This document shows positions 1-7,287 of a stretch of 39,145 nt of DNA, piece after piece; position 1 is the stretch's first letter, and each line of letters starts with the position of its first letter. The notes under the pieces were generated by a model, which saw only the letters and a list, made by a program, of their open reading frames with translations, was not told the DNA's origin and searched no databases. A program made the position numbers and the translations under genes. Source of the stretch: Bacteroidota bacterium (GTDB lineage Bacteria; Bacteroidota; Bacteroidia; Chitinophagales; UBA10324); NCBI GenBank assembly GCA_018267315.1, contig JAFDYS010000055.1:1-39145 (forward strand), in the 5' to 3' direction.

Positions 1-903
1 GGTTTTGCATTTGCGTATAATGATTTGGGCAATGACAGTGTGATCGGTCAGGCATTTTCCGTTCTTCCATACATTGAAATTCCCATTGCAGGAGGAAAAA
101 ACCTGGTGGCCGGTAAGAATGGTTTCTCTGCTTCATTCCGGGTGGGAACCGGTTTCGCGCTGCTGAATAAATATTATGATCCGGTGGAAAATCCCACTAA
201 CAACGTGATTGCCTCAAAAGGAAATAACATCACCCAATTTGCTTTTGCGGGCCAATACAAGGCATCAGATCATGTTACGTTTCTGCTCGGCGCATCACTT
301 ACGCACTATAGCAGCGGCGCTGTTCGCGTACCTAATCTCGGCATCAATATTCCGGCTATGAGAGTAGGGTTGCGGTATCAGCCCAAACCCTATTCGCCGC
401 CGGATGAATACCTGAAGCCGGCGCTTGCTCGTGCTTCCAAAAAAGTGGTGCTGAACTTTCAGGCCGGGCTAGGATTTCAGGAAGCATATCCGCCATACGG
501 GCCCATGTATCATGTATATATCGCGGAAGTTTCAGCAGGAAGAATGCTCGCCCGCTGGAACCTGCTCACACTGGGTTCGCAGCTTTGCTACAAAGAAGCC
601 GCCTATGCCTTCATCCGTCAGCAGGAATTGTATCCGGATCATTTCTTCGCCAACTCTCTGGCTGCTTCGGGTTTTCTCCGGGATGATTTTCTTTTCGGGC
701 CGATCGGCATTGCTGTAAATGCCGGTTATTATTTCTATCATCCTTCACCGCTTCAGATCAGTTTCTATCAGAAGATCGGAGCGTACTATTCCTGCCCCTT
801 CGTGGGCGTGCAATCACTGAAGCGGATTACGGCAGGTGTGTATTTGACAGCAGGTGATTTCACGGCCGATTATGTTTCCACAGAAATCGGCTTCCGTTTC
901 TGA
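1..903 (+). CDS. PagL-type acyloxyacyl hydrolase (lipid A deacylase), 5' truncated by window
   Basis: The open frame runs from base 1 in frame 1, so the true start lies outside the window. The protein alternates amphipathic beta strands and ends in an aromatic residue (GFRF), as outer-membrane barrels do. The segment THYSSG followed by PNLGIN aligns with the PagL active-site strand, where His and Ser separated by one residue are catalytic (His at bases 304-306, Ser at 310-312). The family removes the 3-O-acyl chain of lipid A at the outer membrane. The position of the third catalytic residue (Glu in Pseudomonas PagL) is Asn here, bases 346-348. The barrel is followed by extra C-terminal strands, longer than the short proteobacterial PagL. 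The stop codon abuts the stop of the convergent gene. Family assignment is fairly secure; activity is inference. Confidence 0.72.
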   Translation, partial: GFAFAYNDLGNDSVIGQAFSVLPYIEIPIAGGKNLVAGKNGFSASFRVGTGFALLNKYYDPVENPTNNVIASKGNNITQFAFAGQYKASDHVTFLLGASLTHYSSGAVRVPNLGINIPAMRVGLRYQPKPYSPPDEYLKPALARASKKVVLNFQAGLGFQEAYPPYGPMYHVYIAEVSAGRMLARWNLLTLGSQLCYKEAAYAFIRQQELYPDHFFANSLAASGFLRDDFLFGPIGIAVNAGYYFYHPSPLQISFYQKIGAYYSCPFVGVQSLKRITAGVYLTAGDFTADYVSTEIGFRF

Positions 904-2547
904 TCAGAATTCGAGGAGATAAATCTTATTCACGACGTTGGATCGTGTTGCCGGATTGAGGAAGGCGATGCTGAGTGTAGTAATATGGTAGTGATCTGTC
1001 ACCTCCACTTTTTTGGGAGTCCAGTGGTGCTGGTTTACCACGGCCATCAGGTCATCACCGCCCACCACGGAGAACGGTTTTCCCGCTTCCATTTTTTTGG
1101 ATAGATCATTTTCATTCAGATAACCGAAAACAGTTTGCGTATAAAATTCCATGGCATAGCTGCCGAAATTGAAGAAATAAACTTCATGATTTTTCAGATT
1201 CTCCTTTGAAACAAATGGGGAGAGTTGCCTGCCCGGTTCATACTTAAACAACGACGGATAAGCATGCGTATTCAGCATCCAGTTTATAGTAATGGCTGTT
1301 GTCGCTGATGAAATTAGTATTGCCGTCACCCGGTTGCCGCTCCTGAACCAAAACCAGAAAATGCAGATTACCCCTGCTGCAAACACGATCCAGAGCGCCG
1401 CGTTAGTGGCCGGAAACCATAACGTGGAAAAAATTATGGGCACGGCCAGCACGCCCATGAAAAGGATCAGCTGGGAGATGCTGATCACCCGTTGCAGGTT
1501 TTCCGATTCAGAAATTTTATGACGAATGAATGCTGCGGTAAAGATGGCTGCGAGCGGAAACGTGACGAAGATGTAATGCGGCAGTTTGTAATGAGAAAGC
1601 GAAAGGGCGACGAAGGGTATGAGAAATCCGCCGATGGAGTAATACTCCGTTAGTGAATCTGGCGAGAAAATGCCTCTGAAGGTTTTAACCAGAAAATAAA
1701 AAAAAGCAGCCACAGCGATCAATGTCCAGGGTAACATGGACCAGCCGAAGACATGAATGAAGTAGAAATAACCGGCGTCATTCTTCCACGCATTCTCACC
1801 GGTGATTCTTCCGAAACTCTGTGTCCAGAAGAAGAATCGCGGACCGGCGGAACCGTATTGTGCATACAACCCATACGTCATGGGCAGCAAGACGAGGAAC
1901 GTGACAACGATGCCGGCTAACCACTTCCACTGAAACAGTTTCTTCCACTGCCGTTTCATCATTAGGTGAACGAAAATCGCGGCGCCTGGAACGATGGCGC
2001 CAATGGGTCCCTTGGCGAGCATGGCCAGCCCCACGCCAGCGAAACCCGCGATGAGAAATTTCCACTTACCCGTATCAACAAACCGCACCAATTGCCAGGT
2101 GGCGAAAATCACATTGGCCGTGAGCAGCGTATCAGTCCGCACATCGTTGTTGAAGAGAAAAAACGCCTGGCAGGTGTATAGGATCAATGCCGCCACCAAC
2201 CCGGTTTGCTCATCATACAAATGTTTGGCAAGGCGATACACTGAATAAACACCGAGCAACGTAAACAGGTACGATGGCAGTTTGTAAGCCGCCACATTCA
2301 CTCCGAAAATCTTGAAAGAGATCGCACACAACCAGAACAGGAGCGGCGGCTTGTCGAGATAATTCTGGCCGCGGTTAAGTACCTCGAGGTAATGATGGTT
2401 CTCCATCATCTCCCGGCTGATGGCCGCGTACTGCGCGGCATCCACTTCCATGATGGGTATGAAAAGGCCGATGAGGTACACCAGCGTGGCCGCACCCATG
2501 AGCATGTAGAATGCGTTGCGTGACAAAAGGATCCCCGGCTGATTCAT
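904..2547 (-). CDS. GT83/ArnT-like membrane glycosyltransferase
   Basis: A protein of about 547 residues with roughly a dozen hydrophobic helices in the N-terminal two thirds and a soluble C-terminal part. The first luminal loop carries an acidic motif (VDAAQYAAISREM) and then YLDKPPLLFW, typical of the ArnT/PMT-type GT-C enzymes that use a polyprenyl-phosphate-linked sugar donor. ArnT relatives add sugars such as aminoarabinose to lipid A, but many Bacteroidota members have unknown acceptors. I chose ATG 2547 (MNQPGILL) over a TTG three codons upstream because a promoter-like box ends six bases before it. The C-terminus meets the convergent PagL-like gene with no space between the stops. A joint role in lipid A modification is tempting but is inference. 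Confidence 0.8.
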   Translation of the reverse strand: MNQPGILLSRNAFYMLMGAATLVYLIGLFIPIMEVDAAQYAAISREMMENHHYLEVLNRGQNYLDKPPLLFWLCAISFKIFGVNVAAYKLPSYLFTLLGVYSVYRLAKHLYDEQTGLVAALILYTCQAFFLFNNDVRTDTLLTANVIFATWQLVRFVDTGKWKFLIAGFAGVGLAMLAKGPIGAIVPGAAIFVHLMMKRQWKKLFQWKWLAGIVVTFLVLLPMTYGLYAQYGSAGPRFFFWTQSFGRITGENAWKNDAGYFYFIHVFGWSMLPWTLIAVAAFFYFLVKTFRGIFSPDSLTEYYSIGGFLIPFVALSLSHYKLPHYIFVTFPLAAIFTAAFIRHKISESENLQRVISISQLILFMGVLAVPIIFSTLWFPATNAALWIVFAAGVICIFWFWFRSGNRVTAILISSATTAITINWMLNTHAYPSLFKYEPGRQLSPFVSKENLKNHEVYFFNFGSYAMEFYTQTVFGYLNENDLSKKMEAGKPFSVVGGDDLMAVVNQHHWTPKKVEVTDHYHITTLSIAFLNPATRSNVVNKIYLLEF

Positions 2548-2553
2548 GGCAGG

Positions 2554-2561
2554 CAAAGATG
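2554..2561 (-). promoter_or_regulatory. Candidate -7 box (CATCTTTG) for the GT83 gene
   Basis: On the minus strand the octamer matches the Bacteroidota -7 consensus TAnnTTTG with one mismatch and is followed by six bases and then ATG 2547. No convincing -33 element was found. The spacing would give an almost leaderless transcript. Confidence 0.3.
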
Positions 2562-2639
2562 ATTAAAAGCTAAGTGAGAATGGTGAAGGGTGGCGAGACA
2601 AATCAATTTCCCCAACTTCAAAAGATCATCAATGGAAAA

Positions 2640-2674
2640 CCAACAACTAGCAACTTACAACCGACAACCAACAC
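2640..2674. repeat. Degenerate heptanucleotide tandem array, five units
   Basis: Five consecutive 7-base units fit a CYNRCAA-like pattern: CCAACAA, CTAGCAA, CTTACAA, CCGACAA, CCAACAC. The array fills the gap between the nucleotidyltransferase stop and the GT83 start. The same period and consensus recur at 6941-6975 and 11329-11342 in the same orientation. The function is unknown. Confidence 0.6.
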
Positions 2675-2679
2675 CCGTC

Positions 2680-3678
2680 CTACCTCATATCAATCTCCGT
2701 ATCGTCACCGAGATTGAGTGTCTGGCTCATGCCGCGGATGGTGGTGTCATTACCCACGAGAGAGTGATGAAGGAGCACATTGTCAAGAACGGCATCACTG
2801 CCGATGATGGAATCTTTAATGATGCTCGATGCGGCCGTTGTGTTTTCGCCGATCGTCACATTCGGTCCCACAATGCAATTGACCAGTTTGCAGTTATCCG
2901 CAATGCTCACCGGTTCGATGATGATGGAGTTTTCAAGCTGGAGGGTTGCGGATTGTTGGGGACCGAACTTCTTGAGGAGGATAGCATTCGTTTCCAGCAA
3001 CGATTCCTTTCTTCCGCAATCAAACCAGTTGTTCACTTTGTAGCCCTTGAATACGATGCCTTTTTCAATCATGCGCATCAACGCATCGGTAAGCTGGTAT
3101 TCACCCCTTGTCTTGATGTTATTCTGAATGATATAACCCAGGGCATCAAACAACTCAGCAGATTCATTGATCTTGTAAAGTCCTACGAGCGCGAGATTGG
3201 ATTTCGGGATCACCGGCTTCTCAATCAACTGCCGGATCAATCCGTTCTTTTCTTCCATTTCCACCACACCGAAAGAACGCGGGTCATCCACCTTCTTCAC
3301 GCAAAGGAGTGACGTAGGCGCGGAGGCAATTTCTTTCAGGTTCAGATCAAAAACACTATCGCCGAGTGCGATGAAGACCGGTTCATTTTCCTTCACAAAC
3401 ATTTCAGCGTGCCAGATGGCATGACCTATGCCTTCGCGTGTGCTTTGTTCGGCAAAGTGCGCGGTGATGTTGGGATATTTTTTTTCTACAAAGTCGCGGA
3501 TCTTGTCGCCGAGGTAACCAACGATGAACACAAAGTCGTTCACGCCGGCTTCAATCATTTCATCAATGATGAATGCTAAAATAGGTTTGCCCGCAATAGG
3601 AATAAGCGCCTTCGGCTGCGAATAAGTATGGGGGCGAAGCTTGGTACCCGTCCCGGCGACCGGGATGATTGCTTTCAT
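2680..3678 (-). CDS. Sugar-1-phosphate nucleotidyltransferase with C-terminal beta-helix
   Basis: A 332-residue enzyme. The N-terminus has the nucleotide-binding signature GTGTKLRPHT..QPKAL, with Lys in place of the usual Arg, a substitution I believe is common in Bacteroidota members. A metal-binding ALGDSVFD motif and an EKP segment follow. The final 90 or so residues show hexapeptide repeats (IIIEPVSIADN, CIVGPNVTIGEN, SIIKDSIIGSDAV) forming a left-handed beta-helix. The family makes NDP-sugars from sugar-1-phosphates and NTPs, as in RmlA-like or mannose-1-phosphate guanylyltransferases; the base and sugar cannot be read from the sequence. It is the upstream neighbour of the glycosyltransferase, so it may supply a precursor for envelope polysaccharide. 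It starts with a clear ATG. Confidence 0.85.
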   Translation of the reverse strand: MKAIIPVAGTGTKLRPHTYSQPKALIPIAGKPILAFIIDEMIEAGVNDFVFIVGYLGDKIRDFVEKKYPNITAHFAEQSTREGIGHAIWHAEMFVKENEPVFIALGDSVFDLNLKEIASAPTSLLCVKKVDDPRSFGVVEMEEKNGLIRQLIEKPVIPKSNLALVGLYKINESAELFDALGYIIQNNIKTRGEYQLTDALMRMIEKGIVFKGYKVNNWFDCGRKESLLETNAILLKKFGPQQSATLQLENSIIIEPVSIADNCKLVNCIVGPNVTIGENTTAASSIIKDSIIGSDAVLDNVLLHHSLVGNDTTIRGMSQTLNLGDDTEIDMR

Positions 3679-3822
3679 TCGGTGTTTCTCCGGCGATAAA
3701 GGTACAAACGAAACTTAAGAGGCGGGAATGGAAGCACAGGTAGTGAGAGAAAAAGGATGGATGAAAATTAATGTTACGAACAACTATCCATGGATTTATT
3801 ACGCATGCCGCCACGGGATTGA

Positions 3823-4914
3823 TCAGTTCCCTTTCACTTCAATGGTGCACAGCACCGGATAGTGATCGCTAAGTTTCTCACAAATGGTTTTATACCGGAG
3901 CACTTCTATTTGCTCATCAGTAAAAACAAAATCAATCCGGAACGGCGTGAGAAATCCCGAATACGTGGGACTGATTCCGAAACCCGCGCTGAGAAATGCA
4001 TCATTCAGATCAGCGGCAAAGGTGTGATAGGTGAATGAGGCGGGCGTGTCGTTGAAGTCGCCGCACACCATCACGGGATAGGGGCTCTTTTTGATTTCTT
4101 CTTTCAGCCGGAGTGCCTGCTGCGAGCGGGCGATAAAACCGCTCTTCAGTTTCGAGAGAATTTTTCTGGTGGGTTTTACCTGCACGTCCTGATCCTCGGT
4201 TACGAGCTCCAGGTATTCATAATCGCCGGCCGAAAGATAAACGGATTGCAGGTGCGCATTGAAAATTCTGATGACAGTCGAATCCACTTTCACATCGGTG
4301 TACAGCGATGAATTGAATTTTGAATTGGTGAATCGTATGCCGGATGAACCGATGATGGGGTAGCGGCTGAACGTGGCCACTCCCCAGGCGCCATAACCTC
4401 CGCGCTCCACGGTTTTTTCAAAACGATAATAGGGATAGCCGAAGCGATTTTGTAATTCGCTGATGGTGGCGAAACCTCCGGTATCCATGCTGAAAAATTC
4501 CTGGAAGCAAATGATATCCGGCCGCTGATCATTGATGAGTTCCATGATCAGTTTCTTGGTGGCATCACCCTGTTTCCAGTTGTACAGGTCAAAGTTGCGT
4601 ACGTTGTATGTCATGATTTTTACCGGGTGAGATGCGGAGGCGGCGGAGTGAAAAAGTGTGACTGCGAAATAGCTCTGCAGCGCCGGGAGTGAAAAAAGCA
4701 CTGCGGCGATGGAAATCACGATGTAACGGAAGCGTGCCGCGATCCAGAAGAAGATGAAAAACACATTCACCGATAGCCATAAGGGAAAGAGTAATCCGAA
4801 AAATGAAAGCAGCCAGAATTTTTCAGGATTCAGATAGATGCTCCATCCGCCCGCTATGAGGCAAAGCGCAAAAACTGCATTGATGAAGAGCAAGAGGTGT
4901 CGGAAAAAAGTCAC
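3823..4914 (-). CDS. Membrane-anchored endonuclease/exonuclease/phosphatase family protein
   Basis: A 363-residue protein. Three hydrophobic helices (about residues 5-85) precede an EEP catalytic domain. Hallmark residues are visible: Asn104 in TYNVRNFD, Glu139 in CFQEF, Asp and Asn in CGDFND, and the terminal SDHYP with Asp350 and His351. These form the metal and phosphoester-cleaving site of the DNase I/inositol-phosphatase fold, and the domain should face the periplasm. The start is GTG: between the rhomboid stop and this codon there is no in-frame ATG. It follows rhomboid 1 by 30 bases and is probably co-transcribed with it. Whether the substrate is nucleic acid or a phospholipid head group is unknown. 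Confidence 0.85.
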   Translation of the reverse strand: MTFFRHLLLFINAVFALCLIAGGWSIYLNPEKFWLLSFFGLLFPLWLSVNVFFIFFWIAARFRYIVISIAAVLFSLPALQSYFAVTLFHSAASASHPVKIMTYNVRNFDLYNWKQGDATKKLIMELINDQRPDIICFQEFFSMDTGGFATISELQNRFGYPYYRFEKTVERGGYGAWGVATFSRYPIIGSSGIRFTNSKFNSSLYTDVKVDSTVIRIFNAHLQSVYLSAGDYEYLELVTEDQDVQVKPTRKILSKLKSGFIARSQQALRLKEEIKKSPYPVMVCGDFNDTPASFTYHTFAADLNDAFLSAGFGISPTYSGFLTPFRIDFVFTDEQIEVLRYKTICEKLSDHYPVLCTIEVKGN

Positions 4915-4944
4915 GCGGAGTTCCGTTTCGCTACGGCCTAAAGA

Positions 4945-5856
4945 TCATTCTTCTTTACTCATCCTGAAGAGAAAGTCTTTCTCCTCTTTCGATAATGACT
5001 CGTAACCCGACTGGGAAATCTTTTCGAGGATGAAATCCAGTTTTTCCTGGTCGTTATGTTGCGGAACATTTTTCTGTTTGTAGTTACTGCCCACCGTACT
5101 TTTTTCCTTGCGGCGATAAGTCACTTTCAGATCCGGCTTCTTCCGGAACCAATTGGCCACGCGGTCAGCCATGGAATTCAGCGGCGAACCGGGATCGCGG
5201 CCGCGCTGCAACTGTTTCACATAGAAAAATCCGAAGAGCGCGCCGCCGAGGTGGGCGATGTGGCCTCCGGCATTGGATGATGGGATGCTGATGATGTCGA
5301 TAATCACGAGCACCAGGGCAATCCATTTTATTCTCACGGCACCGAACAGGAAAAGAAACATCGTGTAATCGGGGACGAGTGTAGTGGCGGCAAACACAAT
5401 GGCCATCACACTGGCCGAAGCGCCGAAGGCGCGCGCCACACCGATCGAATTATTGAACACGGGGAAGATGTTGTACGTGGCGATGTAGAGCAGCCCGCCG
5501 GCGATTCCGCCGAGCAGATAGACCGGCAGAATTTTTTTGTTACCTGCGAACTCCGAAAAAATTTTCCCAAACCAGTAAAACACCAGCAGGTTGAACAGGA
5601 TGTGCATGAACTCGAAATGCGTGAACATGTACGTGATAATCGTCCACGGCTGCCGCACCAGTGTTCTCAAATCAGCAGGCAGGGCGAGGTAAGTGCTGAA
5701 GCCGGTAATGCCAAACGGCACATTCATGAAATACATGACCACCCGAACGAGGTTCACCGCGAGGAATACCAGCACGTTCACGAAGATCAGCTGATACACC
5801 ATCCGGTCGCGCCGTTGAAAGGTGCCACGTATTTCCCGCCAGATCACATTACTCAT
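4945..5856 (-). CDS. Rhomboid intramembrane serine protease 1, with C-terminal DUF6576-like tail
   Basis: A 303-residue polytopic protein. It has the rhomboid HILFN motif (His85, Asn89), the serine in FGASAS (Ser147) and the histidine in GGHIAHLGG (His202), which form the Ser/His dyad of rhomboids. The residue after the serine is Ala where the family normally has Gly. After the membrane domain comes a charged tail ending ISQSGYESLSKEEKDFLFRMS, the short helical tail common on Bacteroidota rhomboids. It lies between a second rhomboid and the EEP gene, the three reading the same way. The substrate is unknown. Confidence 0.88.
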   Translation of the reverse strand: MSNVIWREIRGTFQRRDRMVYQLIFVNVLVFLAVNLVRVVMYFMNVPFGITGFSTYLALPADLRTLVRQPWTIITYMFTHFEFMHILFNLLVFYWFGKIFSEFAGNKKILPVYLLGGIAGGLLYIATYNIFPVFNNSIGVARAFGASASVMAIVFAATTLVPDYTMFLFLFGAVRIKWIALVLVIIDIISIPSSNAGGHIAHLGGALFGFFYVKQLQRGRDPGSPLNSMADRVANWFRKKPDLKVTYRRKEKSTVGSNYKQKNVPQHNDQEKLDFILEKISQSGYESLSKEEKDFLFRMSKEE

Positions 5857-5947
5857 TGCCTTGCTGAATTGGATAGACCAAGTTCGAAAACTTTTTCAAT
5901 TCCAAAAAAAGAAAATTACCGGCAATAAAATGAAGGGGAGGAGAAGC

Positions 5948-6772
5948 TCAGTAAAAATTGCCCCGCATGTTACGCTGCCAGAATTTGACGATGATAAATC
6001 CGACGAGCGCTCCGCCGATGTGCGCGAAGTGCGCCACGCCGTCCTGCGCGCCGGTAAAACCGGCATACAGCTCCAGCGCGGCATAGAGGATCACAAAATA
6101 TTTGGCTTTTACGGGAAAGAGAAAATAGACATAGAGATACATGTTGGGGAACAGCATACCGAAAGCGATCAGCACACCAAATACGGCGCCGGAGGCACCC
6201 ACGATGGGGATGTCGGCGAGGCGTGCAGGAAGATCGCTGGCGATGCGCAGCGAGGCCTGCAGGTAATCAGAGGCATCGGGTGCTGCTTTCCATGCCGCGA
6301 TGAACTGATCGGTTTTGAACGGATCCACCAGCAGATCATGCCGGGCAATGAGCGTAGCGAAAGCAGCCACACCGGGATGCGCCGCATATTCATTCACATC
6401 TTTCATGAGTGCGGCATACTGAATAGCGGTTACGGCGGAGTGACCGATGGCTCCGCCCAGCCCGCAGGCGAGGTAGAAAAACAGAAACCGCTTGGGTCCC
6501 CACACATTCTCGAGCATGCTGCCGAACATCCACAGCGCAAACATGTTGGAGAAAATGTGCATGAAGCTGCCGTGCATGAACATGTGCGTCACGATCTGAA
6601 ACGGCTTGAACAAGTCGGAGGTGAAGAAGTGCAGCCCGAGCAGATTGACGAGATCAAAACCGGCTGTGGACTGTGACACGATGGTGGCCAAAAACATCAG
6701 CCCGTTGATGATCATCAGGTTTTTTACTACCGGAGGAAGAATGCTGAACCCCGAAGGGCGGTACTGCTGCAT
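5948..6772 (-). CDS. Rhomboid intramembrane serine protease 2
   Basis: A 274-residue rhomboid with canonical motifs: HGSFMHIFSN, GASG with Ser194, and AHFAHIGG with His251. A soluble insertion of about 70 residues lies near residues 115-185, between the helix following the HxxxN motif and the catalytic serine. It includes the segment DVNEYAAHPGV and has no counterpart in rhomboid 1, so the two are paralogues with different architecture and not a recent duplication. In many Bacteroidota I recall two rhomboids and an EEP gene directly after mutL; here mutL is about 4.5 kb upstream. Confidence 0.9.
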   Translation of the reverse strand: MQQYRPSGFSILPPVVKNLMIINGLMFLATIVSQSTAGFDLVNLLGLHFFTSDLFKPFQIVTHMFMHGSFMHIFSNMFALWMFGSMLENVWGPKRFLFFYLACGLGGAIGHSAVTAIQYAALMKDVNEYAAHPGVAAFATLIARHDLLVDPFKTDQFIAAWKAAPDASDYLQASLRIASDLPARLADIPIVGASGAVFGVLIAFGMLFPNMYLYVYFLFPVKAKYFVILYAALELYAGFTGAQDGVAHFAHIGGALVGFIIVKFWQRNMRGNFY

Positions 6773-6777
6773 GCGCG

Positions 6778-6785
6778 CGAAGGTA
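6778..6785 (-). promoter_or_regulatory. Candidate -7 box (TACCTTCG) for rhomboid 2
   Basis: One mismatch to TAnnTTTG, followed by five bases and ATG 6772. No clear -33 element is present. It would mark the new 5' end of the rhomboid-rhomboid-EEP unit now that it is separated from mutL. Confidence 0.3.
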
Positions 6786-6843
6786 GGGTGGGGAAAGCGA
6801 AAAGTGAGAAGTCATGGGTGAATGCCTGCCCGAGGATAGGCGG

Positions 6844-6892
6844 GGTCAATAGTGAGTGGTGAGTGGTGAATAGTGAATGGTGAATCGTGAAT
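6844..6892. repeat. Degenerate heptanucleotide tandem array, GGTGAAT type, seven units
   Basis: Seven consecutive 7-base units read GGTCAAT, AGTGAGT, GGTGAGT, GGTGAAT, AGTGAAT, GGTGAAT, CGTGAAT. The first base of each unit varies while GTGAAT is nearly fixed. Looser 7-base units (GGTTAAT, GGTCAAG) continue at 6913-6926. An 8-base inverted pair, CCTGCCCG at 6825-6832 and CGGGCAGG at 6906-6913, brackets the array. Confidence 0.65.
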
Positions 6893-6940
6893 ACGTGCCG
6901 TTAGACGGGCAGGGTTAATGGTCAAGGGTAATGCTGACGA

Positions 6941-6975
6941 CCAGCAACCAACAACCAGCAACCATCAACTAACAA
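6941..6975. repeat. Degenerate heptanucleotide tandem array, CCARCAA type, five units
   Basis: Units are CCAGCAA, CCAACAA, CCAGCAA, CCATCAA, CTAACAA. It lies 48 bases after the GGTGAAT array and has the same consensus as the array at 2640-2674. Confidence 0.65.
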
Positions 6976-7004
6976 CCACTTCACTTGCCCAAATAAGCCC
7001 GCAA

Positions 7005-7202
7005 TCAATCTAATCCTTGCGTGTTCTCGTTCCGAAGTCCCGCAACGATCCGATGCGCGCAGGTCACTTCGAGTTTATCGAGAAGAGGCGTGGGATTGTT
7101 CAAACGGTCAAGCTGACAACCGATGCCGGCAATGGCGGATGGTTGTAATTCGCAGCTCGGGGCCTTGTAATGAAGACCCCGCGAGGAAGGAAAGATGAAC
7201 CG
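7005..7202 (-). pseudogene. Open frame of 65 codons without a start codon, possible gene remnant
   Basis: On the minus strand, directly after an in-frame TAA (7203-7205), 65 sense codons run to TGA at 7005-7007. The frame has no Met, Val or other plausible start near its beginning. The translation looks protein-like: it includes LHYKAPSCEL, AIAGIGCQLDRL, NNPTPLLDKL and EVTCAHRIVAGLRNENTQG, with a balanced amino-acid mix unlike the flanking repeats. It begins beside the REP-like hairpin. It may be the tail of a gene whose 5' part was lost, or a conserved repeat that happens to be open. I assign no family. Confidence 0.3.
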
Positions 7203-7213
7203 TTAGTTTGATC

Positions 7214-7259
7214 ACGCAGCGCACGCGAATGCTCACTCAAGTTTGCTCAACGACATTCG
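7214..7259. repeat. REP-like palindrome, copy 1
   Basis: It starts with a 16-base string (7214-7229) identical to 9354-9369. Arms CGAATG (7226-7231) and CATTCG (7254-7259) can pair. The sequence just before the right arm is CTCAACGA, which is the entire loop of the second copy. Confidence 0.5.
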
Positions 7260-7287
7260 TGCCTGACATAAATGCTGGCATGCTTTG

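Larger units (their letters stand above)
6773..7287. other. Gene-poor stretch between rhomboid 2 and the CPBP gene
   Basis: These 515 bases hold no ordinary gene. From left to right they contain a promoter-like box, two heptanucleotide arrays, a Met-less open frame on the minus strand (7005-7202) and a REP-like hairpin (7214-7259). Confidence 0.6.

Noticed and set aside
2590..3312. Long plus-strand open frame (240 codons)
   Set aside because: It is antisense to the well-supported nucleotidyltransferase, and its composition (many His, Arg, Asp) is typical of a shadow frame.
5822..6676. Plus-strand open frame of 284 codons over rhomboid 2
   Set aside because: It is rich in His, Glu and Gly and antisense to a gene with all rhomboid motifs; it has no fold-like pattern of its own.
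6844..6975. Possible CRISPR-like array
   Set aside because: Units are 7 bases with no spacers and no cas genes; it is a short-period tandem repeat.
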